A DNA stretch of 64,000 nt from Micromonospora sp. WMMA1947 (GTDB lineage: Bacteria; Actinomycetota; Actinomycetes; Mycobacteriales; Micromonosporaceae): contig NZ_CP114909.1 in assembly GCF_027497355.1 (NCBI RefSeq), positions 5,537,001 to 5,601,000 of the forward strand. The letters are read 5' to 3'. The stretch's first letter is position 1. Every line of letters begins with the position of its first letter. The notes below the pieces were generated by a model that worked only from the letters and a program-made list of their open reading frames with translations, was not told the DNA's origin and ran no database searches. Below, piece by piece: positions 17,857 to 26,551 of this stretch. The translations under genes and the position numbers were made by a program.

Positions 17857-18234
17857 ATGCCACTCGGCCGGCTCCACCACCTGATCGTCGACTGCCCGGA
17901 TCCGATAGCCGAGGCACGGTTCTGGAGCGCCGTCCTCGGCGACCCGATCACGTACGCGGACGACGACTTCGCCGTCGTATCGGCCAGCACGGCGGCGTCC
18001 GGGCTGGCGTTCCAGCGCGCCCCCGATCTGGCGCCGTCGACATGGCCGGATCCGGCGGTGCCGCAGCAGATGCATCTGGACGTCATGGTCGACAACCAGG
18101 ACGCGGCGGGCGCGGCGGTGCTCGCGCTCGGGGCACGGCGGCTGCCGGGCGACCACGTGTACGCCGACCCGGCGGGCCACCCGTTCTGCCTGATCCGGCG
18201 GCCCACCTGGGCGTCGCCGGTGGGGTCCGCGTGA
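17857..18234 (+). CDS. VOC superfamily (glyoxalase-like) protein
   Basis: A 125-residue single VOC module with GRLHHLIVDCPDPIAEARFW, PQQMHLDVMVDN and VYADPAGHPFCL, matching the glyoxalase_6 subgroup of actinobacteria. GAGGTG lies about eight bases before ATG 17857, preferred to the GTG at 17848, which overlaps that ribosome site. Its TGA overlaps the next gene's GTG (GTGA). Substrate unknown. Confidence 0.8.
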   Translation: MPLGRLHHLIVDCPDPIAEARFWSAVLGDPITYADDDFAVVSASTAASGLAFQRAPDLAPSTWPDPAVPQQMHLDVMVDNQDAAGAAVLALGARRLPGDHVYADPAGHPFCLIRRPTWASPVGSA

Positions 18235-18626
18235 CCGGGGACCAGCACGTGCGCCGGGTCCGCCCCTACCACTGGGGTGCCGTCTATTTCCGGGACGCGG
18301 ACTGCGAGGAGGAGTTCGACATCGACTTCCACGACGGCGACGGCCCGGTGTTCGCCACTACGCACCACGTCGCCGTGTCGGTGGTCCACGCCGCCATGGC
18401 GGACGTGGGAGAGGCCGACGTCACGCTCGACATCCGGGTGAGGCCGGGGCGGGTGGCGACGCATCCGTACGAGGCGACGCTGGACGTCCCCTCCGGGCGG
18501 CTCTACGTCGGCGACGCCGACGGCGACGACGAGATCGAGTTGGCGCCGGGCCGCTGGCTGTTGCAGTTCGCCGTGGACGACGCGACGGAGGCCCGCAACG
18601 TCGAGCTGGTCATGTCACCGCTGTGA
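18231..18626 (+). CDS. Hypothetical acidic protein coupled to VOC gene
   Basis: A 131-residue acidic, beta-rich protein (VYFRDADCEEEFDIDFHDGDG, then alternating strands, ending ATEARNVELVMSPL). No family recognised with certainty. It starts at the GTG of a GTGA overlap with the VOC gene, so co-translation is very likely and a shared task is plausible. No signal peptide or membrane segment is visible. Confidence 0.6.
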   Translation: MTGDQHVRRVRPYHWGAVYFRDADCEEEFDIDFHDGDGPVFATTHHVAVSVVHAAMADVGEADVTLDIRVRPGRVATHPYEATLDVPSGRLYVGDADGDDEIELAPGRWLLQFAVDDATEARNVELVMSPL

Positions 18627-18635
18627 CCTGACCCG

Positions 18636-19034
18636 TTACGGCGTCTCCTGGTAGGAGATGAACTCCAGCAGGCTCCCGTCCGGGTCGCGGAAGTAGACGC
18701 TGGTCCCGGCGCCACCGGCACCGACCCGCCGGACCGGTCCCGTCTCCACCTCGACGTCGTGCCGCCGCAGGTGCGCCACCGCCTCCTCGATCGGCCCCGC
18801 CCAGACGAAGCAGATGTCGCTGTTGCCCGGACGGACGGGGATCCGGGCCAGGTTGCCGCCGAGGTCGAGACCCGGCCCGTGCACGCTCAACTGGTTCGTA
18901 CCGATCCGGAAGGCGACGCGGTCGCCGCCGACGCCGATCACCTCGGCGCCGACGACGTCGCGATAGAAGTCGGTGGCGGCCCGCCAGTCGGACACGGCGA
19001 TGACGACGTGGTCCAGTCCGGTTACGGGCGCCAT
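18636..19034 (-). CDS. VOC superfamily (glyoxalase-like) protein
   Basis: A 132-residue VOC module: TGLDHVVIAVSDWRAATDFY carries the first metal-type His, and VYFRDPDGSLLEFI carries the Glu in the last strand. TAGGGT six bases before the ATG at 19034 (minus strand) gives a leaderless start. It is convergent with the acidic protein gene. A hydrolase gene ends just upstream on the same strand. Confidence 0.85.
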   Translation of the reverse strand: MAPVTGLDHVVIAVSDWRAATDFYRDVVGAEVIGVGGDRVAFRIGTNQLSVHGPGLDLGGNLARIPVRPGNSDICFVWAGPIEEAVAHLRRHDVEVETGPVRRVGAGGAGTSVYFRDPDGSLLEFISYQETP

Positions 19035-19043
19035 GCGATCACC

Positions 19044-19823
19044 CTATTGGCCGGGCGGCGTCCCCTCCCCCGGATCCGCCGAGGTCGTCGCCGCCTTCAG
19101 GTGCCGGACGAAGAACCGGTTCGCGGCGTCCCCCTCGAACCACGGGACGCCGGTGTGCCCACCCATGTTGGCGTGCAGCGTCTTCTCCGTGGAGGCGAAG
19201 GCGTCGAACAGGTCCAGCGCCATCTGTCGGTCGTTGCCCTCGTCGTCCCACTGCAGCAGGACGTGCAGCGGAATGGTGACCCGCCGGGCGTCCTCGACGA
19301 TGGCGCGCGGCACGAAGCTCCCGGCGAACAGGAGCGCGGCCACGATGCGCGGTTCGACCACCGCCAGCCGTACGCCGATCGAGATCACCCCGCCGGCGTA
19401 CCCGATCGGGCCGCCGACCTCGGGCAGCGCGAGGAGCGCGTCCAGCGCGGCCCGGCACTCCGGGACCGCCTTCTCCACCAGCGGCAGGACGAGCCGGTCG
19501 ACCACCTCGTCGGCAACCGGCTCACCGGCTGCCAGGGCCCGGCGCAGGTCGGCGCGGGCCTGCTCGGCGGCGGCGGACGCGGGCCGGTCGCCGCCGCCGG
19601 GCAGTTCGACGGTGGCGGCGGCGAAGCCCTGCTCGACGCAGCCCCGCGCCCGGGCCGCCAGGCGGGGATACATCCGGCGCAGTCCGCCGGGGTGGCCGAG
19701 CAGGATCAGCGGGTCCGGCTCGGGCGCGGGTGCGGGCGTCCACAGGATGCCGGGGATCTCGCCGAGGGTGAACTCGCGTTCGCGGACGCCGTCGGCGAGG
19801 TGTTGGTCGGAGGTGAAGCGCAT
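19044..19823 (-). CDS. Alpha/beta hydrolase (dienelactone-hydrolase-like)
   Basis: A 259-residue hydrolase with LILLGHPGG near the N-terminus, a divergent nucleophile region (IGYAGGVISIGVRLA, the usual GxSxG altered), and a C-terminal NMGGHTGVPWFE carrying the likely catalytic His. The altered elbow leaves catalysis uncertain. ATG 19823 has GAAAGG upstream, a normal ribosome site, unlike the leaderless neighbours. The 195 bases upstream contain an 8-bp inverted repeat, CCGTGACC/GGTCACGG (19875-19882 and 19912-19919). Confidence 0.7.
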   Translation of the reverse strand: MRFTSDQHLADGVREREFTLGEIPGILWTPAPAPEPDPLILLGHPGGLRRMYPRLAARARGCVEQGFAAATVELPGGGDRPASAAAEQARADLRRALAAGEPVADEVVDRLVLPLVEKAVPECRAALDALLALPEVGGPIGYAGGVISIGVRLAVVEPRIVAALLFAGSFVPRAIVEDARRVTIPLHVLLQWDDEGNDRQMALDLFDAFASTEKTLHANMGGHTGVPWFEGDAANRFFVRHLKAATTSADPGEGTPPGQ

Positions 19824-20018
19824 GGTCGTGCCTTTCGGGAGTGCGACGGCGCTCCCGGACGACCTATCGCCCGGCCGTGACCCCCGAGGGGAGCACCCAT
19901 GTCGAAACTGCGGTCACGGGTACCACCTCCCTCGTCCTCCGGCACGGCCACCGGCAAGCTAACAGCGCTCGCCAGGGCGGGCCAACCGTTTTATCGCGGC
20001 GTGATCCGCGCCGGGCCG

Positions 20019-20552
20019 TCAGCCGCGCTCGAAGCCGGCGAAGACGACAGCCAGCGTCCGGGCTTGCAGGTGCTCGTCCCATCCGCCGTGCAGCGCGCCC
20101 TGGCACATGCCGGTGAGCAGCGCCATCACCTCGGGGAGCCGTACCGAGTCGGCGACGGTTCCGGCGGCCTGGGCCTGTTCCAGCAGCCGGCCCACCGCCT
20201 CCTCCAGGTGACCTACCGCGTCCGGAAGCCGGATGTCCACCCCGGATGCGGCGAGCAGTTCGACTGCCGTCTTCTTCGCGGCGGCCTGCGCCACCGTGTG
20301 TCTGAAGAACCCGAGGAGGTCGTGTCTTCCCGCCTCCTCGGTGAGCTGCGCGAGCAGTCGCTTCATGAGCGCGGCGAGCAGGTCCTCCTTGGTGGGGAAA
20401 TGACGGAAGACCGTGCCGATGGCAACACCGGCACGGCGGGCCACCTCCTCGGTGGAGGCGCGGGCGCCGAACTCGGCGAAGACCGCCTCGGCGGCGTCCA
20501 GGATGCGTGCGCGGTTGCGTTGCGCGTCGGCGCGCAGGGGCGGACCCTCCAC
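20019..20552 (-). CDS. TetR-family transcriptional regulator
   Basis: A 177-residue TetR protein with helix-turn-helix RNRARILDAAEAVFAEFG and GVAIGTVFRHFPTKEDLL, and a C-terminal ligand domain. Three starts are possible: GTG 20552, TTG 20555 and ATG 20606. GTG 20552 places the usual TetR N-terminus correctly. ATG 20606 would put the reading frame through both operator-like repeats and is less likely. It diverges from the NTF2-like gene at 20623; two identical inverted repeats sit between them, so autoregulation and control of that neighbour are likely. Confidence 0.85.
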   Translation of the reverse strand: MEGPPLRADAQRNRARILDAAEAVFAEFGARASTEEVARRAGVAIGTVFRHFPTKEDLLAALMKRLLAQLTEEAGRHDLLGFFRHTVAQAAAKKTAVELLAASGVDIRLPDAVGHLEEAVGRLLEQAQAAGTVADSVRLPEVMALLTGMCQGALHGGWDEHLQARTLAVVFAGFERG

Positions 20553-20558
20553 CAAAGT

Positions 20559-20610
20559 GAGTCTCCACTCATTATTCTCGGGGACACAAGTCGAGTCATG
20601 ACTCATTATT
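20559..20610. promoter_or_regulatory. Tandem TetR operator candidates
   Basis: GAGT-N4-ACTC followed by ATTATT occurs twice, starting at 20559 and 20593, 34 bases apart (about three helical turns). The second copy is a perfect 12-bp palindrome (GAGTCATGACTC). The pair lies between divergent tetR and the NTF2-like gene, where such operators are expected. Confidence 0.65.
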
Positions 20611-20622
20611 GCGGAGGCCGGC

Positions 20623-21027
20623 GTGACACCACAGCAGATCTTCGAGAGCATGCGTGCCAGGTGGTTGGCGAACCTGCCCACCTTCGAGGCGGATTCGCTG
20701 GCCGACGACGTGGTGGTCGAGACGCCCTTCGCCGCGCCCGGCCACCCGACGCGCACCGAGGGAAAGCAGCCCGTTCTCGAGTACACGCGTGCGGGCCGGG
20801 CGTCCTTCCCGGTGCGGTTCGACGACTGCCGTGGCGTGGTCGTACACGAGACCGCTGATCCCGAGGTGATCGTGGTCGAGTACGAACTCGTCGGCACACA
20901 CACGGTGACCGGGGTGACCGCCTCCGCGCCGTTCATCGGGGTGTTGCGGACCCGGGACGGCAAGCTGGCCCACTGGCGCGAGTATCAGCACACACTCGCC
21001 ATCGCCGGGGCCGCCGGCCCGGCATGA
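20623..21027 (+). CDS. NTF2-like (SnoaL/ketosteroid isomerase-related) protein
   Basis: A 134-residue cone-shaped NTF2-fold protein (IFESMRARWLANLPTFEAD, VVETPFAAPGHPTRTEGKQ, FIGVLRTRDGKLAHWREYQ). Proteins of this type act as isomerases, hydrolases or binding proteins. GCGGAGG stands before GTG 20623. Divergent from, and probably repressed by, the TetR protein. Ligand unknown. Confidence 0.8.
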   Translation: MTPQQIFESMRARWLANLPTFEADSLADDVVVETPFAAPGHPTRTEGKQPVLEYTRAGRASFPVRFDDCRGVVVHETADPEVIVVEYELVGTHTVTGVTASAPFIGVLRTRDGKLAHWREYQHTLAIAGAAGPA

Positions 21028-21047
21028 GCCGGCATCAGCGCCGCGGC

Positions 21048-21494
21048 TCAGGTGGTCGGTGTCGACGACGGGGCGAACGGCCACGGCTGCGGCCCGAACA
21101 GCGCCGTGCACGCGGACAGGAGCCCGCGCTGCGCCTCGGCCATACGCGCGTCGACCGGGCCGGTGTCCTCGTTCGGGTCGTTGCGGACGAACATGTCCCC
21201 GGATTCCTTCGCCGCCACCGCGAGTCGCTGGCCGGCCTCCCGTACGCCCGGGTCGGTCGCCTTCGCCGCACGCAGGGCGATCGACGTGTTCGAGGTGAAC
21301 TTGACGTCCTGCTGCTCGATCACCCGGGCCACCATGTTGCACGCCCCGGCGGCGAACTTGTCCGTGGGCGCCGTCGAACCGGCCTGCGGAGCGGCGGACG
21401 ACGACGGTGCTGTGGAGGACGACGGCGCGGGGTCCGCGGGTGCGCACGCGGAGACGACGAACAACAGGGACAGCGCGGCGAGTTCACGTTTCAC
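21048..21494 (-). CDS. Predicted lipoprotein
   Basis: A 148-residue protein with a lipoprotein signal (LAALSLLFVVSAC, lipobox Cys about residue 17), then a Ser/Ala/Pro-rich linker and a helical domain. No family recognised. TAGCCT six bases before GTG 21494 supports a leaderless start. Expected to be anchored on the outer face of the membrane. Confidence 0.7.
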   Translation of the reverse strand: MKRELAALSLLFVVSACAPADPAPSSSTAPSSSAAPQAGSTAPTDKFAAGACNMVARVIEQQDVKFTSNTSIALRAAKATDPGVREAGQRLAVAAKESGDMFVRNDPNEDTGPVDARMAEAQRGLLSACTALFGPQPWPFAPSSTPTT

Positions 21495-21574
21495 CGCACG
21501 AGGCTAGCGATCATGGTGGGCGCGACCTCCGTCCGGGTGCCGCGCCCACCGTTGTCGCGTCGACATCGGACCTG

Positions 21575-21943
21575 TCAGCGGCCCGCCGCGCGGAGCATCG
21601 CCTCCGTCTCGGGGTCGGGCATGATCTCCCGGACCTCCTGGGCGCAGCGGCACGAGACGGCGATCTTGGCGGCCCACTTCAGCGCCTCGTCGCGTGAGGA
21701 CACGTCGAGGACCACGAACCCGCCGATGACCTCCTTGGTCTCCGGGAACGGCCCGTCGGTGACCACCCCGTCCGTACCCACGATGCTGGCCTGCTGGCGT
21801 TCGAGCCCGGTGCCGTACACGAACACGCCCGCATTCACCGCCTCCTGGATGACCGCGTGCGCGTCCTTGCCCACCTGGGGGATCTCCTCCGCGGGGATGT
21901 GGTCCATCGCGCCGTCGTTGAACGAGATCAGGTACCGCGGCAT
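21575..21943 (-). CDS. YCII-related domain protein
   Basis: A 122-residue protein of the YCII/DGPF family, seen in PRYLISFNDGAMDHIPAEE and VVTDGPFPETKEVIGGFVVL, including the signature DGPF. Such proteins often lie beside ECF sigma factors, but none is present here. AAGGGAG lies before ATG 21943. Function unknown. Confidence 0.85.
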   Translation of the reverse strand: MPRYLISFNDGAMDHIPAEEIPQVGKDAHAVIQEAVNAGVFVYGTGLERQQASIVGTDGVVTDGPFPETKEVIGGFVVLDVSSRDEALKWAAKIAVSCRCAQEVREIMPDPETEAMLRAAGR

Positions 21944-22038
21944 GCCATGACTCCCTTTGTCCGGGCGGCCGGTCCGGCCGCCTCTCACCCGTCCTACGAA
22001 CGAGCCGACCCGGATCCGACGTTATGCGCCGCTCGGAT

Positions 22039-22737
22039 TCAGTGCGCTTCGAGAACGAAGAAGATGAAGCAGAGGAACGCCGTACGGCCGTCGAGTTCCG
22101 GGGGCAGCAGCTCGCGCGGCGTGTCGGGCGAGAACGGCGGTTCGCTGATCACCGAGAGCCGGAAACCCGCGCCGGTGAACGCCGCCGTCATCGCGTGCAG
22201 CGGCCGGCGCCAGTAGGTGAGCGTGGCGCGCTGCCCGTCGAAGTCGTACTCCTCGGACCAGCTCGCGACAGCGAAGTAGTCGGCGTCCGGGAACGCCACC
22301 TCGTACCCGATCGGATGGTTCACCGACACCAGGAGCCGGCCGCCGGGACGCAGCACACGGCGCAGCTCGGCCAGCGGCGCCGTCCAGTCCGCGAAGTAGT
22401 GCAGCACCAGCGAGACGATCACGTCGTCGAACGCGCCGTCGGCGAGCGGCAGCGGCGCGGCGAGGTCGGCCACCAGCAGCGTCGCGTCACCGCCCAGCCG
22501 CTTGCGGGCCAGCCCGACCATCGCCGCGCTGGCGTCGAACCCGGTCACGACGGCCCCGCGCGCGGCGAGCGCCTCGGACAGCGGACCGACGCCACAGCCC
22601 GCGTCGAGGATCCGCCGGCCCCGCACCTCACCGGCGAGTCCCAGCATCGCGGGCCGCTCGTAGTAGGCGTTGAACAGGCTGGACTCGTTCTCCGCCGCGT
22701 ACCGCTCGGCGAAGCCATCGTAGTGGTCCGGCCTCAC
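22039..22737 (-). CDS. Class I SAM-dependent methyltransferase
   Basis: A 232-residue methyltransferase: RRILDAGCGVGPLSEALAA is the SAM loop about residues 41-59, VVTGFDAS the second strand, and LRRVLRPGGRLLVSVNHP the post-motif. GTG 22737 overlaps the TGA of the upstream PhzF gene (GTGA), so the two are co-translated. Substrate unknown. Confidence 0.85.
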   Translation of the reverse strand: MRPDHYDGFAERYAAENESSLFNAYYERPAMLGLAGEVRGRRILDAGCGVGPLSEALAARGAVVTGFDASAAMVGLARKRLGGDATLLVADLAAPLPLADGAFDDVIVSLVLHYFADWTAPLAELRRVLRPGGRLLVSVNHPIGYEVAFPDADYFAVASWSEEYDFDGQRATLTYWRRPLHAMTAAFTGAGFRLSVISEPPFSPDTPRELLPPELDGRTAFLCFIFFVLEAH

Positions 22738-23591
22738 CGGACCGCCTCAGCGGGTGGAATGGGCACGGCGGTGCCGGTCACCGCGATCCCCGCGCCGTCC
22801 CCGGCGGGAATGCCGACGGTGAGCAGGCTCGGGCGGCCCATGTCCTCACCCTGCCGCACGGTCACAGTCGCGGGCGGCTGTACCAGGCCCAACTCCCGCA
22901 GGTAGCCACCGAACGCGGCGGCCGCCGCCCCGGTGGCGGCGTCCTCGACCACGCCGCCGGGCGGGAACGGGTTGCGCGCGTGGAACACCAGCGGAGACTC
23001 GCGGTGCACCAGGTCGATCGTCGTCCAGTCCCGCTCGGCCATCAGCGCGCTCAGCGCCGCCATGTCGTAGTCCAGGTCCGCCAGGCGCTGCCGGGTCGCG
23101 ACGGCCACGATCGGATGCCAGGCCCCGGCGTACGCGACACGCGGCGGCAGCGTCGCGTCGAGATCGTCCGGCGACCAGCGCAACGCGGCGAGCAGCGCCG
23201 CCAGGTCGTCCGCGCCCAGCGGTACGGTGCGCGGCGCGACGCTGGTCAGCGTGGCGGTGGTGGTGCCGTCAGCCCGCACACTCGTGGCGACCTCGACCAG
23301 TCCGGGGCGGGTTTCCAGGTGCAGCACACCGGCGCCGTGCCGTTGCGCGTAGGCGACCGCGGACGCGATCGTCGCGTGGCCGCAGAACGGCACCTCCGCC
23401 TTCGGGCTGAAGTAGCGCACCGCGAACCGCCCGTCCCCGCCGGGCACGAGGAACGCCGTCTCGGAGTAACCGACCTGCGCCGCCACCTGCTGCATCTCCG
23501 CGTCGCCCGCCCCGGTGGCGTCCAGGACGACACCGGCCGGGTTGCCACCGGCGGGGTCGGCGGTGAACGCGGCGTATCGGAGAATGTCCAT
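22734..23591 (-). CDS. PhzF-family isomerase-like protein
   Basis: A 285-residue PhzF/DAP-epimerase-fold protein. The N-terminal DILRYAAFTADPAGGNPAGV, YSETAFLVPG with the catalytic-type Glu, PFCGHATIASA and DAATGAAAAAFGGYL are all family hallmarks. An ATG at 23597 exists, but TAGGCT lies seven bases before ATG 23591 and would exclude the earlier one, so 23591 is chosen. It heads a two-gene unit with the methyltransferase. No phenazine genes are nearby. Confidence 0.85.
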   Translation of the reverse strand: MDILRYAAFTADPAGGNPAGVVLDATGAGDAEMQQVAAQVGYSETAFLVPGGDGRFAVRYFSPKAEVPFCGHATIASAVAYAQRHGAGVLHLETRPGLVEVATSVRADGTTTATLTSVAPRTVPLGADDLAALLAALRWSPDDLDATLPPRVAYAGAWHPIVAVATRQRLADLDYDMAALSALMAERDWTTIDLVHRESPLVFHARNPFPPGGVVEDAATGAAAAAFGGYLRELGLVQPPATVTVRQGEDMGRPSLLTVGIPAGDGAGIAVTGTAVPIPPAEAVR

Positions 23592-23604
23592 GATCATGAG
23601 CCTA
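23592..23604 (-). promoter_or_regulatory. Leaderless promoter that decides the PhzF start
   Basis: On the minus strand TAGGCT (23599-23604) is followed by seven bases and ATG 23591. The alternative ATG at 23597 lies only one base from the -10 element and could not be in the transcript. Confidence 0.55.
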
Positions 23605-23691
23605 GCGGCGGCGGTCCGGCCCGTGTGCCCCGTGACCGGCTCACGGCGAAGCGGGGCCCCGAGCCGAGGGACGCGGAACTAGTCTCCGGTC

Positions 23692-24159
23692 ATGAGCGGC
23701 TTCGAGATCACTCCGATCGGCACGGTCCGCAACGACCGGACGGACATCCAGCACAGCGACAACTGGGGTGCGGTCCGCAGCACGATCGTCGTCGACGAAC
23801 GCTTCGGCGAGGCGTGTCTGCAGGGCCTGGAGGAGTTCTCCCACGTGGAGGTCCTGTTCGTCTTCGACCGGTTCCCGGACGGGGGCGACTTCCGGGAGTC
23901 CCGCCCCTACCGTGGCCGGGCCGACCTGCCGCCGATGGGCGTGTTCGCCGGCCGCGGCCCTCGCCGGCCGAACCGCATCGGCGTCACGTGCTGCCGCATC
24001 GAGTCGGTCGACGGCCGCGAACTGACGGTGGTGGGCCTCGACGCCGTGGCCGGCACGCCCGTCATCGACCTGAAGCCGGTGCTGACGGAGTTCGTCCCCG
24101 CCGACGTCCGGCAGCCGGAGTGGGTGAGCAGCATGATGTCCGAGTACTTCCGGCCGTAG
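23692..24159 (+). CDS. trmO: TrmO/TsaA-like methyltransferase family protein
   Basis: A 155-residue protein of the UPF0066/TrmO family: ITPIGTVRNDRTDIQ, LEEFSHVEVLFVFDR, GVFAGRGPRRPNRIGVT and LDAVAGTPVIDLKPVL. Characterised bacterial TrmO methylates N6-threonylcarbamoyladenosine at tRNA position 37; actinobacterial single-domain homologs may differ. TAGTCT six bases before ATG 23692 gives a leaderless start. Confidence 0.75.
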   Translation: MSGFEITPIGTVRNDRTDIQHSDNWGAVRSTIVVDERFGEACLQGLEEFSHVEVLFVFDRFPDGGDFRESRPYRGRADLPPMGVFAGRGPRRPNRIGVTCCRIESVDGRELTVVGLDAVAGTPVIDLKPVLTEFVPADVRQPEWVSSMMSEYFRP

Positions 24160-24174
24160 CGTCGGCGCGGCGCC

Positions 24175-24972
24175 TCACCGCAGGAGCCGCTCCGTGAGGT
24201 CCATCAACCGCTCGGCGTCACGGGGGTCGAGGGTCGGGAAACCGGGCGGAAGTCGCTTCCCCCGGTCGACGGCGGTCACCGGCGCGGTCGGCGGCGCGTC
24301 CAGGAACCGGTGGATCGGCGCCACCGCGTCCGCGACGGACCGGGCGGCGACCGCCGCCGCCACCGCGAGCAGCCCCCGTACCACGACCGGAAGCGCGCTA
24401 CGGTCACCGCTCCTGGTGAACCCGGGATGGTAGAGCACGTATCGGGCTCGGCTACCGGACCGCTGGGCGAAGCCCACGCCGAGCAGGTCGTTGGCCCGAC
24501 CGGCCTGCAACTGCGCGGCGACGGCCGAGTAGCCCGCCGTCATCTGGGGATCGGTCCAGCGCACCTCGCCTCTCGTGACCCCGACACCGGCGACGTTCAC
24601 GATCACCGGCGCGGTCGCCCGGTCCAGGGCCGGACGCAGACCGAAACTGAGCAGGTAGCGACTGACGTAGTAGAGCGCGAACGTACGCTCCAGTCCCTCC
24701 ACCGTCTCGACGCGACGCGGCGCCACCGCATTGGCGAACAGCGCCAACGCGTCGACGACCTGATGCTCGCCGAGGATGTGCGCGATGACCTGCCGCGTCT
24801 CGGCCATGCTGGACAGATCGACGGGAACGAAGGTGATCAGGCCGCCGGCCATCGCCTCGCCCCGTGCACGGCTGCGGCCGAGCACCAGGACGCGGTCGCC
24901 ACGTTCGGCCCGTCCCAGGGCGAACGCACGTCCCATCCCGTTCGTGCCGCCACTGACCACCACGACACCCAC
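24175..24972 (-). CDS. Short-chain dehydrogenase/reductase
   Basis: A 265-residue SDR with cofactor motif SGGTNGMGRAFA (residues 7-18) and PVIVNVAGVG for the NNAG-like strand. The usual YxxxK is not clear (YSAVAAQLQAGR), so activity may be altered. Divergent from the HxlR regulator at 25051, the normal arrangement for HxlR controlling an oxidoreductase. Confidence 0.75.
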   Translation of the reverse strand: MGVVVVSGGTNGMGRAFALGRAERGDRVLVLGRSRARGEAMAGGLITFVPVDLSSMAETRQVIAHILGEHQVVDALALFANAVAPRRVETVEGLERTFALYYVSRYLLSFGLRPALDRATAPVIVNVAGVGVTRGEVRWTDPQMTAGYSAVAAQLQAGRANDLLGVGFAQRSGSRARYVLYHPGFTRSGDRSALPVVVRGLLAVAAAVAARSVADAVAPIHRFLDAPPTAPVTAVDRGKRLPPGFPTLDPRDAERLMDLTERLLR

Positions 24973-25050
24973 GTCGCCCCCTTATCGTCTTGCACATCGG
25001 CCTGCCTCATCCTGGGCAGCAGGTCGGCGGAGGCGAAAGAAGGCACTTTC

Positions 25051-25476
25051 ATGTCCACAGGTCACACCGATGTGAGTGCCTCGCTGCGCGATCATCGGCT
25101 GCCGATGCCGGTTCCGGCCGGCGAGTACGATCGCTGCCCGGTCACCGGCGTGCTGCGGCGGGTGAGCGACAAGTGGACGCTGTTGCTGATCACCCTGCTC
25201 GGCCGGCATCCGCACCGGTTCAACGAGTTGCACCGGGCCGTCGAGGGCATCAGCCCGCGCATGCTCACCCGGACACTGCGCGCGCTGGAAGGCGACGGCC
25301 TGGTCGAACGTGAGGTGTTTCCGACGGTGCCGCCGAGCGTCGAGTACCGGCTGACGCCGCTCGGTGTCAGCCTGCTGGGGCCGCTTTCCGCGCTGGCCGA
25401 CTGGGCGGTCGCTCACCATGCCGAGATCGTCGCGGCACGTCAGCCCGTGGACCCGGTGAGCGTGCCCGAGCGGTGA
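25051..25476 (+). CDS. HxlR-type transcriptional regulator
   Basis: A 141-residue winged-helix HxlR protein with the CP motif near the N-terminus (YDRCPVTGVLRRVSDKWTLL), FNELHRAVEGISPRMLTRTL and a PPSVEYRLTPLGVSLL wing. The Cys is the conserved sensing residue of many family members. Divergent from the SDR gene, which it probably controls. ATG 25051 follows an AAGGCAC stretch; a weak ribosome site. Confidence 0.85.
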   Translation: MSTGHTDVSASLRDHRLPMPVPAGEYDRCPVTGVLRRVSDKWTLLLITLLGRHPHRFNELHRAVEGISPRMLTRTLRALEGDGLVEREVFPTVPPSVEYRLTPLGVSLLGPLSALADWAVAHHAEIVAARQPVDPVSVPER

Positions 25477-25534
25477 GGCACCGGTCCGGCGTTTGTCCGC
25501 CGGGCGGTGGGCGCCGATCTGGAATGCTTCGTCC

Positions 25535-26053
25535 ATGCCGTCCTTTCCGCCCACCTTCTCCGCCGGGATCGTCGCGCAGCCGATCCAGGCCCAGCTCGAG
25601 GCGTTTCTCGAAGAACACCGCGACGCGCTCGACCGCTGCCTGGACGGACTGACCGAGGAACAGGCGCGCCGGTCGTTGGTGGCCTCCCGCACCACGCTGC
25701 TGGGTCTGGTGAAACACGCGACCTTCGTCGAGAAGGTCTGGTTCGACGAGGCCGTCACCGGCCGGTCGCGCACCGAGATCGGCATCCCCGAGCGGTCGGA
25801 GGACTCGTTCCTCCTCGACGACGGCGACACGATCGCCGGCGTCCGGCAGGCGTACCGCGACGCCTCACGCCGGGCGACCGCCACGCGGGGTCTGGACGAC
25901 ATGCTCACCGGGCACCGGCGGGGCCCGCTTCCGCTGCGCTGGGTGTATCTCCACGTCCTGCGCGAACTCGCCCAGCACTGCGGGCACGCGGACATCCTCC
26001 GGGAGCAGATCCTCGACGGACAGCGGGTGGCCGACGACGGCTCGTCGTCGTAA
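25535..26053 (+). CDS. DinB-family (DUF664) protein
   Basis: A 172-residue four-helix DinB/DUF664 protein. The potential metal His residues are in LVKHATFVEKVWF and LRELAQHCGHADILREQI, the typical spacing. Members include mycothiol- or bacillithiol-dependent enzymes; substrate unknown. AATGCT at leaderless spacing precedes ATG 25535. Ends ten bases from a convergent YjbR-like gene. Confidence 0.85.
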   Translation: MPSFPPTFSAGIVAQPIQAQLEAFLEEHRDALDRCLDGLTEEQARRSLVASRTTLLGLVKHATFVEKVWFDEAVTGRSRTEIGIPERSEDSFLLDDGDTIAGVRQAYRDASRRATATRGLDDMLTGHRRGPLPLRWVYLHVLRELAQHCGHADILREQILDGQRVADDGSSS

Positions 26054-26062
26054 CGGCCGGCG

Positions 26063-26449
26063 TCACGCGCCGGCGCCCTCGCCGGGTTCACCGGTGAGCG
26101 AGCCGGGGGCACGCATCCGCCACGCGTCGGTGACCAGTTCCGTCAGGCGCTCGACGCCGACGTGCGCCAGCCGCAGCATGACCAGGGGCAACCCGTCGTA
26201 CGCGGGGGTGGTGAAGAAGAGGTCGGGCTCGCCGAGGAGCAGCGCCTGCTTCTCCGCCTCGTCGCCCACGTACAGCACGGCGATGTCGGTGCGGATGCGC
26301 CGCGGCTTCCCGGGCATGCGCTCGGGATAGGACCAGACGAACCCCTTGCCGGCGACCCGGAAGTCGAAGCCGTCACTGTCGATCTCGACCACGTCGGGCA
26401 GCGACAACGCCACCCGGCGGACGTCGTCCGCGTCAACCACGACGGTCAC
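26063..26449 (-). CDS. MmcQ/YjbR-family protein
   Basis: A 128-residue protein of the MmcQ/YjbR family (VRRVALSLPDVVEIDSDGFDF, VAGKGFVWSYPER, FFTTPAYDGLPLVMLRL). This fold binds DNA in some members. The frame is open far upstream without sense; GTG 26449 begins the conserved part. Function unknown. Confidence 0.8.
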   Translation of the reverse strand: MTVVVDADDVRRVALSLPDVVEIDSDGFDFRVAGKGFVWSYPERMPGKPRRIRTDIAVLYVGDEAEKQALLLGEPDLFFTTPAYDGLPLVMLRLAHVGVERLTELVTDAWRMRAPGSLTGEPGEGAGA

Positions 26450-26551
26450 CCCGGAACACCGCCCTGCGCACCGGCACAGCGTAGCCGCCGCGCTGCCCCG
26501 CGGCGGGTAGGCCGTCAACCCCCGGCGGAACGCGGATGGCAAGCTGCCCTG

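Noticed and set aside
20552..20606. Longer TetR protein starting at ATG 20606
   Set aside because: It would translate both operator-like repeats and give an N-terminus unlike the family.
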